A stretch of DNA of 10,917 nt, from assembly GCA_002305275.1 (NCBI GenBank), contig DBQO01000040.1, positions 1-10,917 on the forward strand, read 5' to 3'. Positions within the stretch are counted from its first letter, which is position 1. Each line of letters starts with the position of its first letter. Both the position numbers and the translations under genes were made by a program. Shown in pieces: positions 1-7,921 of this stretch. Below the pieces are notes generated by a model. That model searched no databases. It saw only the letters and a list, made by a program, of their open reading frames with translations, and was not told the origin of the DNA. Source of the DNA: Bacteroidales bacterium UBA1392. GTDB taxonomy: Bacteria; Bacteroidota; Bacteroidia; Bacteroidales; UBA932.

Positions 1-54
1 GGTAAGTGGTCTTGATTTTTATTGCAACTGGCGTAAAAAATGAAGTTTTTTATA

Positions 55-62
55 TAAGTTTG
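55..62 (+). promoter_or_regulatory. Bacteroidetes-type -7 box of the salvage/transport operon
   Basis: TAAGTTTG matches the Bacteroidetes -7 consensus TAnnTTTG exactly and lies 34 bases before the first start codon, which would give a leader of about 25-30 bases. No good -33 TTTG is seen at the expected distance (around 31-35), so the promoter is only half supported. No other promoter is evident in the 4-14-base gaps between the next four genes, so this box may drive all five. Confidence 0.45.
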
Positions 63-96
63 TGGGTTTATTACAAGTCTTTACACAAAGAATATC

Positions 97-2139
97 ATGT
101 TGAACCATTCATATTGTTCTGACAAATATCAGTACACGATGGGCAAATCATACTACGACAGTGGTATGAAGGATACCATCGGTATATTCAACCTCTTTTA
201 CAGAACCGCTCCCGACAACAACAACTGGGCTGTGGTCAGCGGTATCAGCGAAGCGCTTGAGATGATTGCGGGATTAGGCTCCGAGAATGAATCTTTTTTT
301 GAGAAATTTCTCCCCGGAGATGAGTATGCGGAGTTCCGCTCCTATCTGGCAGGAATGAAATTTACCGGTCAGGTATATGCAATGAAAGAGGGTGAAATAG
401 CATTTCCAAAACAACCGATAATTACTGTTGTAGGCCCCATTATTGAGGCACAAGTACTCGAAACGCCACTACTCTGCATAATGAACCACCAGATGGCAGT
501 GGCAACGAAAGCTTCGCGTGTCACACGCAGTACTCCAAAACCCGTCAGCGAATTTGGCTCACGCAGGGCACACGGCCCTTGGGCTGCACAGTACGGGGCG
601 AAGGCGGCCATCATAGGCGGATGCCAAAGCAGTTCCAATATTCTCGCCGGCATTAAATGCGGATTTGAGTCATCCGGTACGATGGCTCATAGCTTCACCA
701 CATCGTTTGGTTGCTCCATTGAAGGTGAATACAAGGCCTTCGATACCTATATCAAAACGCATCAAGGTGAACCGCTAATACTGCTGATAGATACCTTTGA
801 TACCCTAAAATGCGGCCTGAAAAATGCCATAAAGGCATTTAAGACCAACGGCATCGATGACTCTTATGCTCAGGGTTACGGGGTGCGCCTCGACAGCGGA
901 GACTTGACCTATCTATCTCAAAAGTCCCGTGAAGCTCTTGATAAGGCGGGACTCAAGAAATGCAAAATCTTCGCAACCAACTCCCTCGACGAATACATCA
1001 TATCTGACCTTGAGAAACAAAATGCCCGCATAGATATATATGGCGTGGGTGATGCTATCGCCACCTCAAAGCATAATCCCTGCTTCGGCAATGTATACAA
1101 ACTGGTGCAGATTGGAGATGAACCGGTACTCAAGCGCTCGGAAGAGAAGATAAAGCTCATAAACCCCGGCTTTCAGATTACTTACCGTATTCTTCAAAAG
1201 GGACGCTTCGAGGCCGATGTAACCTGTCTAAGAGGAGACTCCTTTGCCAGAATAATAGAAGCAGGAGAAGAGCTTACAATTGTGGACGAGATGGATGTAA
1301 CCAAGTTTACCACTTTCCCTGCCGGTTCGTACACTTTCCGTAAACTACAGGAACTTGCATTTGACAATGGAGAAATCATCCCGGACACTCGCACCATTCA
1401 TCAAAAGAGAGATTACTATAAGGCAAATCTCGCCTGTTTTGACGAGACGCAGACCCGTATCCTAAATCCTCACTTCTATAAAGTGGATATATCCGATGAC
1501 CTCTATGACCTTAAAATGAAGCTCATAAACAGGATTATCCTACAGATCAATGCAATGGAGGAGATGGAGGACACCAGCGGCATAAAGAGATGTACCCACG
1601 TTGTGGTAGATATGCTGTACGACTTTATTGACGGTTCTCTGGCTTGTACCAACGCCGAAAAAGCAGTAGAGGAGAGTGTAAAATATATCAATGCACATCC
1701 CGGCCAAAAGGTGCTATACGTGCTGGACAATCATCCTATAAACCATTGTTCCTTTAAAGAGAATGGTGGAATCTGGCCTGTACACTGCGTACAAAAGACA
1801 CGCGGAGGAGATATACATGCCAAATTTTACCGTATAGAAAATGAATCCAACAGACCCTCCAGAGAAAACAAGTTTTATAAGGGCTGCAATCCCCGAAAAG
1901 AGCAATACTCAGGATTTGAGGGACGTGACAGAGAAGGCATAGAACTTAATTCCCGTCTCAGCAAGGATGTAGTAATAAGCGGTATCGCTACCGAGTATTG
2001 CATACGTGAGACCTGTTTTGATCTGATTAAATCCGGACACAATGTTTTCCTGCTGGAAAAGGCCCTTGCCTACATTGATGAGAAGGGACACCAGAAAACC
2101 TTAAGGGAACTGGCCAAAATAGGGGTAAAAATCATTTAA
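97..2139 (+). CDS. Fused nicotinate phosphoribosyltransferase / nicotinamidase (NAD salvage)
   Basis: A 680-residue protein joining two enzymes of the Preiss-Handler salvage route. Residues 1 to about 480 are a nicotinate phosphoribosyltransferase (PncB type; nicotinate + PRPP to nicotinate mononucleotide). Seen are the SDKYQYTM start, SEFGSRRAHG (151-160), SSGTMAHS (192-199, with the His expected to be phosphorylated) and RLDSGDL (264-270). Residues about 498-680 are an isochorismatase-fold nicotinamidase (PncA type; nicotinamide to nicotinate). Its catalytic Asp505 (VVVDM), Lys595 (FYKG) and Cys635 (IATEYC) and its metal ligands Asp544, His546 and His563 are all present. Both halves therefore look active, and the second makes the substrate of the first. 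The ATG at 97 lies eight residues before the conserved N-terminal motif, so it is the right start. The protein is cytoplasmic. It is the first gene of the operon, 7 bases before the ROK gene. Domain calls are firm; bifunctionality is inferred. Confidence 0.93.
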   Translation: MLNHSYCSDKYQYTMGKSYYDSGMKDTIGIFNLFYRTAPDNNNWAVVSGISEALEMIAGLGSENESFFEKFLPGDEYAEFRSYLAGMKFTGQVYAMKEGEIAFPKQPIITVVGPIIEAQVLETPLLCIMNHQMAVATKASRVTRSTPKPVSEFGSRRAHGPWAAQYGAKAAIIGGCQSSSNILAGIKCGFESSGTMAHSFTTSFGCSIEGEYKAFDTYIKTHQGEPLILLIDTFDTLKCGLKNAIKAFKTNGIDDSYAQGYGVRLDSGDLTYLSQKSREALDKAGLKKCKIFATNSLDEYIISDLEKQNARIDIYGVGDAIATSKHNPCFGNVYKLVQIGDEPVLKRSEEKIKLINPGFQITYRILQKGRFEADVTCLRGDSFARIIEAGEELTIVDEMDVTKFTTFPAGSYTFRKLQELAFDNGEIIPDTRTIHQKRDYYKANLACFDETQTRILNPHFYKVDISDDLYDLKMKLINRIILQINAMEEMEDTSGIKRCTHVVVDMLYDFIDGSLACTNAEKAVEESVKYINAHPGQKVLYVLDNHPINHCSFKENGGIWPVHCVQKTRGGDIHAKFYRIENESNRPSRENKFYKGCNPRKEQYSGFEGRDREGIELNSRLSKDVVISGIATEYCIRETCFDLIKSGHNVFLLEKALAYIDEKGHQKTLRELAKIGVKII

Positions 2140-2146
2140 CATAACC

Positions 2147-3097
2147 ATGAACTACATAGGAATAGATCTCGGCGGCACCAAGGTAGCAGGAGCCATTTTC
2201 AACGGAGATGGAGAGATACTCCTCCAAAAAAATGCATTCCTCGGGGATAGAAGCGGTGCTGAAGTGGGTGCACTTGTGTGTGGCCTATGCAGGTATCTCT
2301 GCGACGAGGGTGGCATATCTCAAGGAGCTCCTTTGAGCATCGGTGTCTGCATTCCCGGTATATCCTACTCAGATACAGGGTGCGTTTGGGCCCCCAATAT
2401 TCCCGGATGGGAAAACTATCCATTGCGAGACGAATTACTTGGAGTTGTACCACAGGCTACAGTAACCATCGAGAGCGACCGTACCTGTTACATTCTGGGC
2501 GAAGTTCAAATGGGTAGTGCCAAGGGATGTCGCAACGCAGTTTTTATCGCTGTCGGCACAGGTATAGGAGCCGGCATTCTGATTGACAACCGTGTGCTTC
2601 ACGGTCATTCGGACATAGTCGGAGCTATCGGATGGCTAGCTCTCAAGCCCCCCTACACAGATGAATATGACGAATGTGGCTGTTTTGAGACACACTGCTC
2701 CGGAGAGGGAATGGCCAAACAAGCACGCCGTTTTCTGGAAGAAGATAAAAAGTATAGCGGACAGCTTCGCAATTATCGACCCGAAGATATTACCTCCTAT
2801 CACGTTTTTGAGGCATACGATAGTGGAGATCCTCTTGCAAAAAGGGTCATAGAGGAGGCAATTGAAATGTGGGGAATGGCCACGGCAAATCTTATCAGTA
2901 TATTCAACCCCGAGAAGGTAATTTTCGGTGGAGGCGTGTTTGGGCCTGCGGTGAAGTTTATCCCCCGTATCCGCATAGAAGCGGAAAAATGGGCCCAACC
3001 GATAAGTATGAAACAGGTTGAAATCACATCAACAGCGCTACCCAAGCTTGCCGGACTCTACGGAGCCGGAGCGGTAGCCATAAAATATGCAAAATAA
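2147..3097 (+). CDS. ROK-family sugar kinase-like protein with altered ExGH motif
   Basis: A 316-residue cytoplasmic protein of the ROK family (ATP-dependent hexose kinases and related proteins; no DNA-binding extension, so a kinase-type rather than a repressor-type member). Seen are the N-terminal phosphate-binding DLGGTK (7-12), the catalytic Asp111 (ESDRTCYILGE), GTGIGAGI (137-144) and a C-terminal GGGVF (261-265). Two hallmarks are changed. The sugar/zinc-binding GExGH is GAIGW (159-163), so Glu and His are Ala160 and Trp163. The CxCGxxGCxE zinc motif is reduced to ECGCFE (176-181). The ATP-binding core and catalytic base remain, so it may be a kinase with a different or unusual substrate, or a non-catalytic member. 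It sits 7 bases after the NAD salvage gene and 6 bases before a transporter gene, so co-transcription is likely. The substrate cannot be named from the sequence. Confidence 0.88.
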   Translation: MNYIGIDLGGTKVAGAIFNGDGEILLQKNAFLGDRSGAEVGALVCGLCRYLCDEGGISQGAPLSIGVCIPGISYSDTGCVWAPNIPGWENYPLRDELLGVVPQATVTIESDRTCYILGEVQMGSAKGCRNAVFIAVGTGIGAGILIDNRVLHGHSDIVGAIGWLALKPPYTDEYDECGCFETHCSGEGMAKQARRFLEEDKKYSGQLRNYRPEDITSYHVFEAYDSGDPLAKRVIEEAIEMWGMATANLISIFNPEKVIFGGGVFGPAVKFIPRIRIEAEKWAQPISMKQVEITSTALPKLAGLYGAGAVAIKYAK

Positions 3098-3103
3098 CGG
3101 ACT

Positions 3104-4252
3104 ATGGCACAAAAGACTAACGTCAAAGTAGTGATTGCCGCACAAATCGGCATTTTCTTTTTCGGAGTAGTATTCTTTGTACTGGGGACAATCCTCAATG
3201 CACTGGGACTTACTCCTGCTCAGAGCTCGACTCTGGCCAGCTCGCTCCCCCTCGGGGTGCTTCTTGGTTCGCTGGTATTCGGCCCAATCATAGATAGGTA
3301 CGGCTATAAGATCCTTCTGGTTATCGCGGCGGCAATGGGGGTTGTGGGTCTTGAGATACTTGCATTTACCAACTCCTTCGTAGCAATGGTGGCTGCCATA
3401 CTCCTTATAGGTACCTGCGGAGGAATGCTTAACGGCTCCACAAGCGCCCTGATTTCCGACTCTTCCGAAGGTAAGGCCAGGACATCCAACCTATTTGTAC
3501 TGGGTCTGGTCTATTGTATAGGAGCCATAGTCATCACCCTGATAATGACACTCCTCTATGATGTTGTTGACTATCACAAGGTTCTTATGGTAATGGGATT
3601 TTTCATGGCTGCTGCAATGCTCTATTTTATCGTGATAAAATTCCCCGAGGCAAAGTGTAAACAAGGTATGGCATTTAAAAATGTAATCGGAATGATCAAG
3701 GAGCCAACTCTCCTTATTTTCAGTTTCGCTCTTGCATTCCAAAGCGGACTTGAGGCAATTGCGGCGACCTGGACCTCCAAATATCTTGCAGATGCAGGAT
3801 ATGTAGGTAAAATGGCACTTGTGGCATCGATTTTCATCCCTGTAGGACTTGCAATCAGCAGGGGATCCTTGATTGGCATCTCCAAAAAGGTCTCCAGCAG
3901 GACAATCGTGCTTGTGAGTATGGCAATAGCTGTTGCAGGCATCCTTGCTCTCTTTAGTGCCGAGAGTACCATCATGGCCATCATAGGGACAACACTTATC
4001 GGTATGGGTCTTGCAGCCACATTTCCTGCCACATTTGGCATACTCGGAGAGAAGTACAGTGAGATGTCGGGCACGGCATTCAGTTTTGCACTCACCATAG
4101 CACTTATAGGTAACACACTGCTCAATAAACTTGTAGGAACACTGGGCACCGGCTCACTTCCTTACGTCATGCTTGGATCCATAGTATTGCTTGTGGTATT
4201 ATTCTTGATAGGATACTCCACCATTAAGCCTGAAGGGGTGACAAAACAGTAA
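3104..4252 (+). CDS. Major facilitator superfamily transporter, FHS-like (12 TM)
   Basis: A 382-residue inner-membrane permease with about twelve hydrophobic segments: roughly 8-30, 44-62, 69-88, 91-112, 128-150, 157-178, 201-221, 236-256, 266-284, 288-310, 322-342 and 352-371. The loop after TM2 carries the MFS motif A as GPIIDRYGYK (60-69). The motif CGGMLNGSTSALISD (105-119) and the acidic residue Glu217 in TM7 (QSGLEAIAATW) resemble the fucose/N-acetylglucosamine:H+ symporter (FHS) family, although at 382 residues it is shorter than usual. It follows the ROK gene by 6 bases. The pairing suggests import and then phosphorylation of the same small molecule, perhaps a sugar, an anhydro-sugar or a nucleoside. 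Family: firm at MFS level, moderate at FHS level. Substrate: unknown. Confidence 0.85.
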   Translation: MAQKTNVKVVIAAQIGIFFFGVVFFVLGTILNALGLTPAQSSTLASSLPLGVLLGSLVFGPIIDRYGYKILLVIAAAMGVVGLEILAFTNSFVAMVAAILLIGTCGGMLNGSTSALISDSSEGKARTSNLFVLGLVYCIGAIVITLIMTLLYDVVDYHKVLMVMGFFMAAAMLYFIVIKFPEAKCKQGMAFKNVIGMIKEPTLLIFSFALAFQSGLEAIAATWTSKYLADAGYVGKMALVASIFIPVGLAISRGSLIGISKKVSSRTIVLVSMAIAVAGILALFSAESTIMAIIGTTLIGMGLAATFPATFGILGEKYSEMSGTAFSFALTIALIGNTLLNKLVGTLGTGSLPYVMLGSIVLLVVLFLIGYSTIKPEGVTKQ

Positions 4253-4266
4253 TTATTGATTTATAA

Positions 4267-6579
4267 ATGCCTTCGGTAGCCAGTAAAAGAATTGTAATAG
4301 TACTGCTTGTAGTATTGTCCATAGTCGTCATCTCCTATGGACGCAGCCGTTATACCATTACTGTCGGTCGAAATACAATTCCCGCTTTTCGGGACACTGT
4401 TCCTGTTCTTCAGGATACAATTCCTGCCGTAAGAGATAGTGCCTCACTCTCTACAAAATTTCCCTCTACCGATACAATTACAGCCAAATCCGATACCCTT
4501 ACCTACCCCTACGGCATTATGGAGATAGATACGGTGGATTTTTGGAAGCACATAGACACTCTCTCCATCCCCTATCTCGACTCCACTTATACTGCTTACT
4601 TCGATTCACTGGCTATCCATCTTCCGGATGCCAAAGATATCAAACGGGCTGAACGAAGAATTGCCAGAGAGTACCGCGACAGCGTCAGACTGGCGACACC
4701 CCGTATTTTGGATAGCTATGTCATACCTGATTCGCTTCACTACCGACGTATGCTGACCTGGACCCACGACCAGGATTTCAATGACATTACCCTTACTGAA
4801 ATAGACACATCCTTCCAGTACAGGTTCAACGACTATCCCTTCCTGCTCAATGATCTCAATGGCACATATCTGGGCACCATCGGCTCTGCAATGCAGTATC
4901 ACAACTATTTCAAACGTGAAAAGCTGGATGTGTTTCCACAATTCGAGCCATATCTGGGATATTTCCACACACCGGAAAATATGCCACAATACAACACCAA
5001 ATCAGCATATACGGAACTTGCCTTCTGGGGTACTCCCTTCGCGACTCAGCAGCTTGAGGAGTCCTGTGTCAAAATACTGACTACCCAGAATATCACACCT
5101 GCGCTCAACCTCTCCTTCGTCTACAGACAGTATGGATCTAAAGGTATGCTAAAGAACGAGGCTACCAACAACCGTTCATACGCCATAGGGATAAATTACC
5201 TCGGCAAAAAATACCTTCTCAATGCCGGCTTCATAAGCCAGGCGGTAATCCGTTCCGAAAACGGCGGACTGCAAAACTCTTTCTGGATAAGAGACACTAT
5301 TGTTGACTCAAAATCCATTGAAGTCAATCTTCAGGATGCCGACAATCTGCTAAAACGAAGAACCGCATATCTCACACATACTTACACTATCCCGATGAAT
5401 TTCTTCCGTAAAAAGGACTCACTGGCGGTAGGAGAAGGTACAGTTGCATATATAGGACATAGTGCCGAGTATTCGAGATATGGTAAGGTCTATACTGATA
5501 AAATTGCGGAAAATGAGATACACGGTCGCAATTTCTATTTCAACCAGTTCCATCTAAACAATACATCCAGCAGAGACTCACTCGGAACGGAACGGTTTGA
5601 AAACAAAGCATTCATACGTATACAGCCCTTTGCTCACGACGCCGTCATATCTAAAATCGATGGTGGCATAGGATACCAAATGCTCTCCATCTACAGTTTC
5701 GATCCTTCACACTATCTTAGTGGAGGCGTCAACGAGCATCATAACAACTTATACCTTTATGCAGGAGCCTCCGGACAATATAGAAAATATCTCTCCTGGA
5801 ATGCCAACGGCAAATATACTTTCGCAGGGTATAATCTGAATGACCTCGACATTGGAGGGAAAATTAAATTATCATTCTACCCTATTGATGATGGCATACA
5901 TCTTTCGGGCAGTCTGCGTACAACACTGAAAGAGCCTCATCTTTTTCATCAGAAGATCTATACCAACCACCACAAATGGCATAATGACTTTAGCAAAATA
6001 TCTGAAAGCAGGGTTGATGTAACTCTCGATATCCCAAAATGGCAGACACACGCCAGGTTTGATTATGCACTGGTGAGTGGACTTATCTATTATGACACTC
6101 TTTCAATAATCAGACAAATAGAGAAGCCGGTCAGCATTATTTCTGCTTCTTTAGAACAAAATGTCAGACTTTGGATACTCCATCTGGACAATCGTGCCCT
6201 GTTCCAGATGGCATCTGACGGGGATGCACTTCCTTTACCTAAGTTTTCCCTAAATCTCAAATATTATATAGAATTCAATGTGGTCAAGGATGTAATGAGA
6301 ATGCAGTTAGGTCTCAACGCCCTGTTCCACACCAAATATTATGTTCAATCGTACAGTCCCGACCTCGGAGTATTCCACAACCAAAAAAAGGAACTCATAG
6401 GAGGTACCCCATATTTCGACGCATTTGTCAATGCGCAGTGGAAAAACGTAACCGTATTTGTAAAGTACACCAACACATTCAAAGGGTGGCCTCAGGCAGA
6501 TTATTTTTCCGCCTACAACTACTTAAGGCCTGAAAGGGGCTTCAAATTTGGCATCTGGTGGCCATTCTACATCAGATAA
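4267..6579 (+). CDS. Putative outer-membrane beta-barrel porin (Bacteroidetes Porin_10 type)
   Basis: A 770-residue protein starting with a hydrophobic export signal (residues 7-23, after a Lys-Arg pair). A polar periplasmic stretch of about 160 residues follows and then a long region rich in alternating aromatic and polar strands, ending in aromatic residues (WWPFYIR), as outer-membrane barrels do. Features of the Bacteroidetes 'putative porin' family are visible: LGTIGSA (202-208), QYNTKSAYTELAFWG (241-255), TQNITPALNLSFVYRQYG (273-290) and SENGGLQ (330-336). Residues 37-57 are three copies of a seven-residue repeat (T-[IV]-P-x-x-[RQ]-D), followed by more Asp/Thr/Ser-rich sequence and a charged helix (about 123-140). 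It begins 14 bases after the transporter gene, so it probably provides the outer-membrane entry for the same pathway. Function as a diffusion channel is inferred from the family. Confidence 0.85.
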   Translation: MPSVASKRIVIVLLVVLSIVVISYGRSRYTITVGRNTIPAFRDTVPVLQDTIPAVRDSASLSTKFPSTDTITAKSDTLTYPYGIMEIDTVDFWKHIDTLSIPYLDSTYTAYFDSLAIHLPDAKDIKRAERRIAREYRDSVRLATPRILDSYVIPDSLHYRRMLTWTHDQDFNDITLTEIDTSFQYRFNDYPFLLNDLNGTYLGTIGSAMQYHNYFKREKLDVFPQFEPYLGYFHTPENMPQYNTKSAYTELAFWGTPFATQQLEESCVKILTTQNITPALNLSFVYRQYGSKGMLKNEATNNRSYAIGINYLGKKYLLNAGFISQAVIRSENGGLQNSFWIRDTIVDSKSIEVNLQDADNLLKRRTAYLTHTYTIPMNFFRKKDSLAVGEGTVAYIGHSAEYSRYGKVYTDKIAENEIHGRNFYFNQFHLNNTSSRDSLGTERFENKAFIRIQPFAHDAVISKIDGGIGYQMLSIYSFDPSHYLSGGVNEHHNNLYLYAGASGQYRKYLSWNANGKYTFAGYNLNDLDIGGKIKLSFYPIDDGIHLSGSLRTTLKEPHLFHQKIYTNHHKWHNDFSKISESRVDVTLDIPKWQTHARFDYALVSGLIYYDTLSIIRQIEKPVSIISASLEQNVRLWILHLDNRALFQMASDGDALPLPKFSLNLKYYIEFNVVKDVMRMQLGLNALFHTKYYVQSYSPDLGVFHNQKKELIGGTPYFDAFVNAQWKNVTVFVKYTNTFKGWPQADYFSAYNYLRPERGFKFGIWWPFYIR
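4375..4437 (+). repeat. Threefold 21-bp (seven-residue) repeat in the porin N-terminal region
   Basis: Residues 37-57 of the porin read TIPAFRD, TVPVLQD, TIPAVRD: three tandem heptads with fixed Thr, Pro and Asp. At the DNA level the units are 21 bp and imperfect, so the pattern is better kept in protein than in DNA. It lies right after the signal sequence, where an exported chain would enter the periplasm. A spacer or peptidoglycan-proximal role is possible but not shown. Confidence 0.6.
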
Positions 6580-6583
6580 ATGC

Positions 6584-7600
6584 ATGATTAAAAAAGATGT
6601 TTACTTCATAGGGAAAGGTATACTGCTCCTGCTGATAGTGATCGCTCTAAGACTCATAGCTCCGGAACATCGAGTAAGACGCAATACTTATCACATATAT
6701 CGCAAGGATACTCTTGTGTTCACTATCTTACCTGACCGCAAAAGCCGTCAGGGAGGATTTAATCGTGAATTGATCGAGAGATTTGCAGAATACAATGGCT
6801 CTGAGTCTCTTATAATACCCCCTGTCGGAGGAGAACCGGATTGGAAAAATTTAATCGAAGGGAAGTATGATATGCTGGTTTTCAGTCTGAACGATTCAAT
6901 TCCCGAGCAATATGCTTCAAAGGTGCTTGTGACTAGAGAAACCGGCGGCAAAGATGCCTGTGCAGTAAAAGTCGGCAATAAACGGCTGCTGAACAGTTTT
7001 AATTTTTGGCTTTCCGATTTCAAGTCGGATGATACCTATAGGCAGATGGTCTTTAGATTTTTCAGGTCATACCGTGTGAGTGCCATGCCGCAAGGATTTG
7101 ATCACACGAGTGCCATTTCTCCCTACGACTACATAATCAAGAAATACAGTAACTACATCAATGCAGACTGGAGGCTTATCAGCGCAATTATTTACGAAGA
7201 ATCGCGTTTTGTCCACTCTTCCTCATCGACACAGAATGCACGTGGTCTGATGCAGATCAAAGAGTCCACCGCAGCCCTTTACGGTGTAGAGGATATTCTT
7301 GATCCCGAACTCAATATAAAAGCGGGGACGCTCCACTTCGACTACCTTTTCAATCTTTACAGAAAAGAGGGCTTGGACTCGGCTAATGTGATAAAATTTG
7401 CTCTCGCATCCTACAACGCGGGTACCGGACGCATCAAACAATGTCGTGAGCACGCTGCATCAGTAGGATTGGACCCAAATAATTGGGAAGAAGTTGTGAA
7501 GGGTTTCGACTCAATGCCCGATTTCAAAGGGACGCAGACGACAAAGTATGTGAAAAATGTCATAGACCTCTTCGAACGCTACAAACAAGTGGTTGAATAG
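6584..7600 (+). CDS. MltF-like membrane-bound lytic transglycosylase (SLT domain)
   Basis: A 338-residue protein beginning at the ATG at 6584, 4 bases after the porin stop. A TTG at 6548 would extend it into the porin gene and is less likely. An N-terminal hydrophobic segment (about 9-25) is a signal or membrane anchor. Residues about 42-165 resemble one lobe of a periplasmic solute-binding domain (LVFTILPDR, then FNRELIERFAEYNG, then a KYDMLVFSL strand), shorter than the full sensor domain of MltF. Residues about 178-335 are the transglycosylase (SLT) domain, with catalytic Glu206 in YEESRF, GLMQI (221-225) and ASYNAGTGRI (275-284). The enzyme cleaves the MurNAc-GlcNAc bond of peptidoglycan, leaving 1,6-anhydroMurNAc ends, in the periplasm. 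It is the last gene of the operon; its stop codon directly abuts a 21-bp tandem repeat. Confidence 0.9.
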   Translation: MIKKDVYFIGKGILLLLIVIALRLIAPEHRVRRNTYHIYRKDTLVFTILPDRKSRQGGFNRELIERFAEYNGSESLIIPPVGGEPDWKNLIEGKYDMLVFSLNDSIPEQYASKVLVTRETGGKDACAVKVGNKRLLNSFNFWLSDFKSDDTYRQMVFRFFRSYRVSAMPQGFDHTSAISPYDYIIKKYSNYINADWRLISAIIYEESRFVHSSSSTQNARGLMQIKESTAALYGVEDILDPELNIKAGTLHFDYLFNLYRKEGLDSANVIKFALASYNAGTGRIKQCREHAASVGLDPNNWEEVVKGFDSMPDFKGTQTTKYVKNVIDLFERYKQVVE

Positions 7601-7670
7601 TCTGTAGTGGAGAGTGTGTAGTCTGTAGTGGAGAGTGTGTAGTGTGTAGTGTGGAGTGTGTAGTGGGTAG
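7601..7670 (+). repeat. 21-bp tandem repeat (about 3.3 units)
   Basis: Units lie at 7601-7621 and 7622-7642 (identical) and at 7643-7663 (diverged), plus a partial at 7664-7670. They are built of GTAGTG/GTGTGTAG blocks. The array begins at the base after the transglycosylase stop codon. The period is a multiple of three, so it stays open on the - strand, where it encodes repeats such as TTHYTLS and TTDYTLS. Such GTAGTG-type simple repeats are common between genes in Bacteroidales. The inverse motif recurs at 10205-10220. Confidence 0.85.
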
Positions 7671-7766
7671 TTTTGCGGGGTGCGAGGTTTTTGTCCCCGC
7701 CCTCATGTTTTAGAATTCCCATTTTATTTAGTTTTGCCAAATCACGTTCAACGGTGCGTTGACTGA

Positions 7767-7889
7767 CCGACAATATCTCCGACATACGGCGACCGCTTAT
7801 TGACGGAAATTCCTTTACCAAATCAAGGATTATCTGCTGACGCTCAGTTAGTTTCCTCTCCGACACATCTCCGACAATATCTCCGACAT
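7767..7889. repeat. 19-bp direct repeat plus 11/12-bp tandem linker repeat
   Basis: CCGACAATATCTCCGACAT occurs identically at 7767-7785 and 7871-7889, 104 bases apart and therefore in different reading frames of the HTH ORF (MSEILSV versus NVGDIVGD). Within 7857-7888 the core TCTCCGACA is repeated three times (from 7857, 7868 and 7880), giving the VGD-rich linker. Linkers of repeated VGDN are known in this protein group, so the tandem part is expected. The out-of-frame second copy is not. Confidence 0.7.
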
Positions 7890-7921
7890 TGAAATCGTTG
7901 ATACAAGCAAAAATTATGGCT

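Noticed and set aside
3622..4149. Long - strand ORF (175 residues) opposite the MFS gene
   Set aside because: Antisense shadow of a transporter gene with hydrophobic codon bias; the + strand MFS gene has clear family motifs.
6548..6583. TTG start that would extend the transglycosylase by 12 residues
   Set aside because: It lies inside the porin gene and the added residues precede the export signal; the ATG at 6584 gives a normal signal and a 4-base gap.
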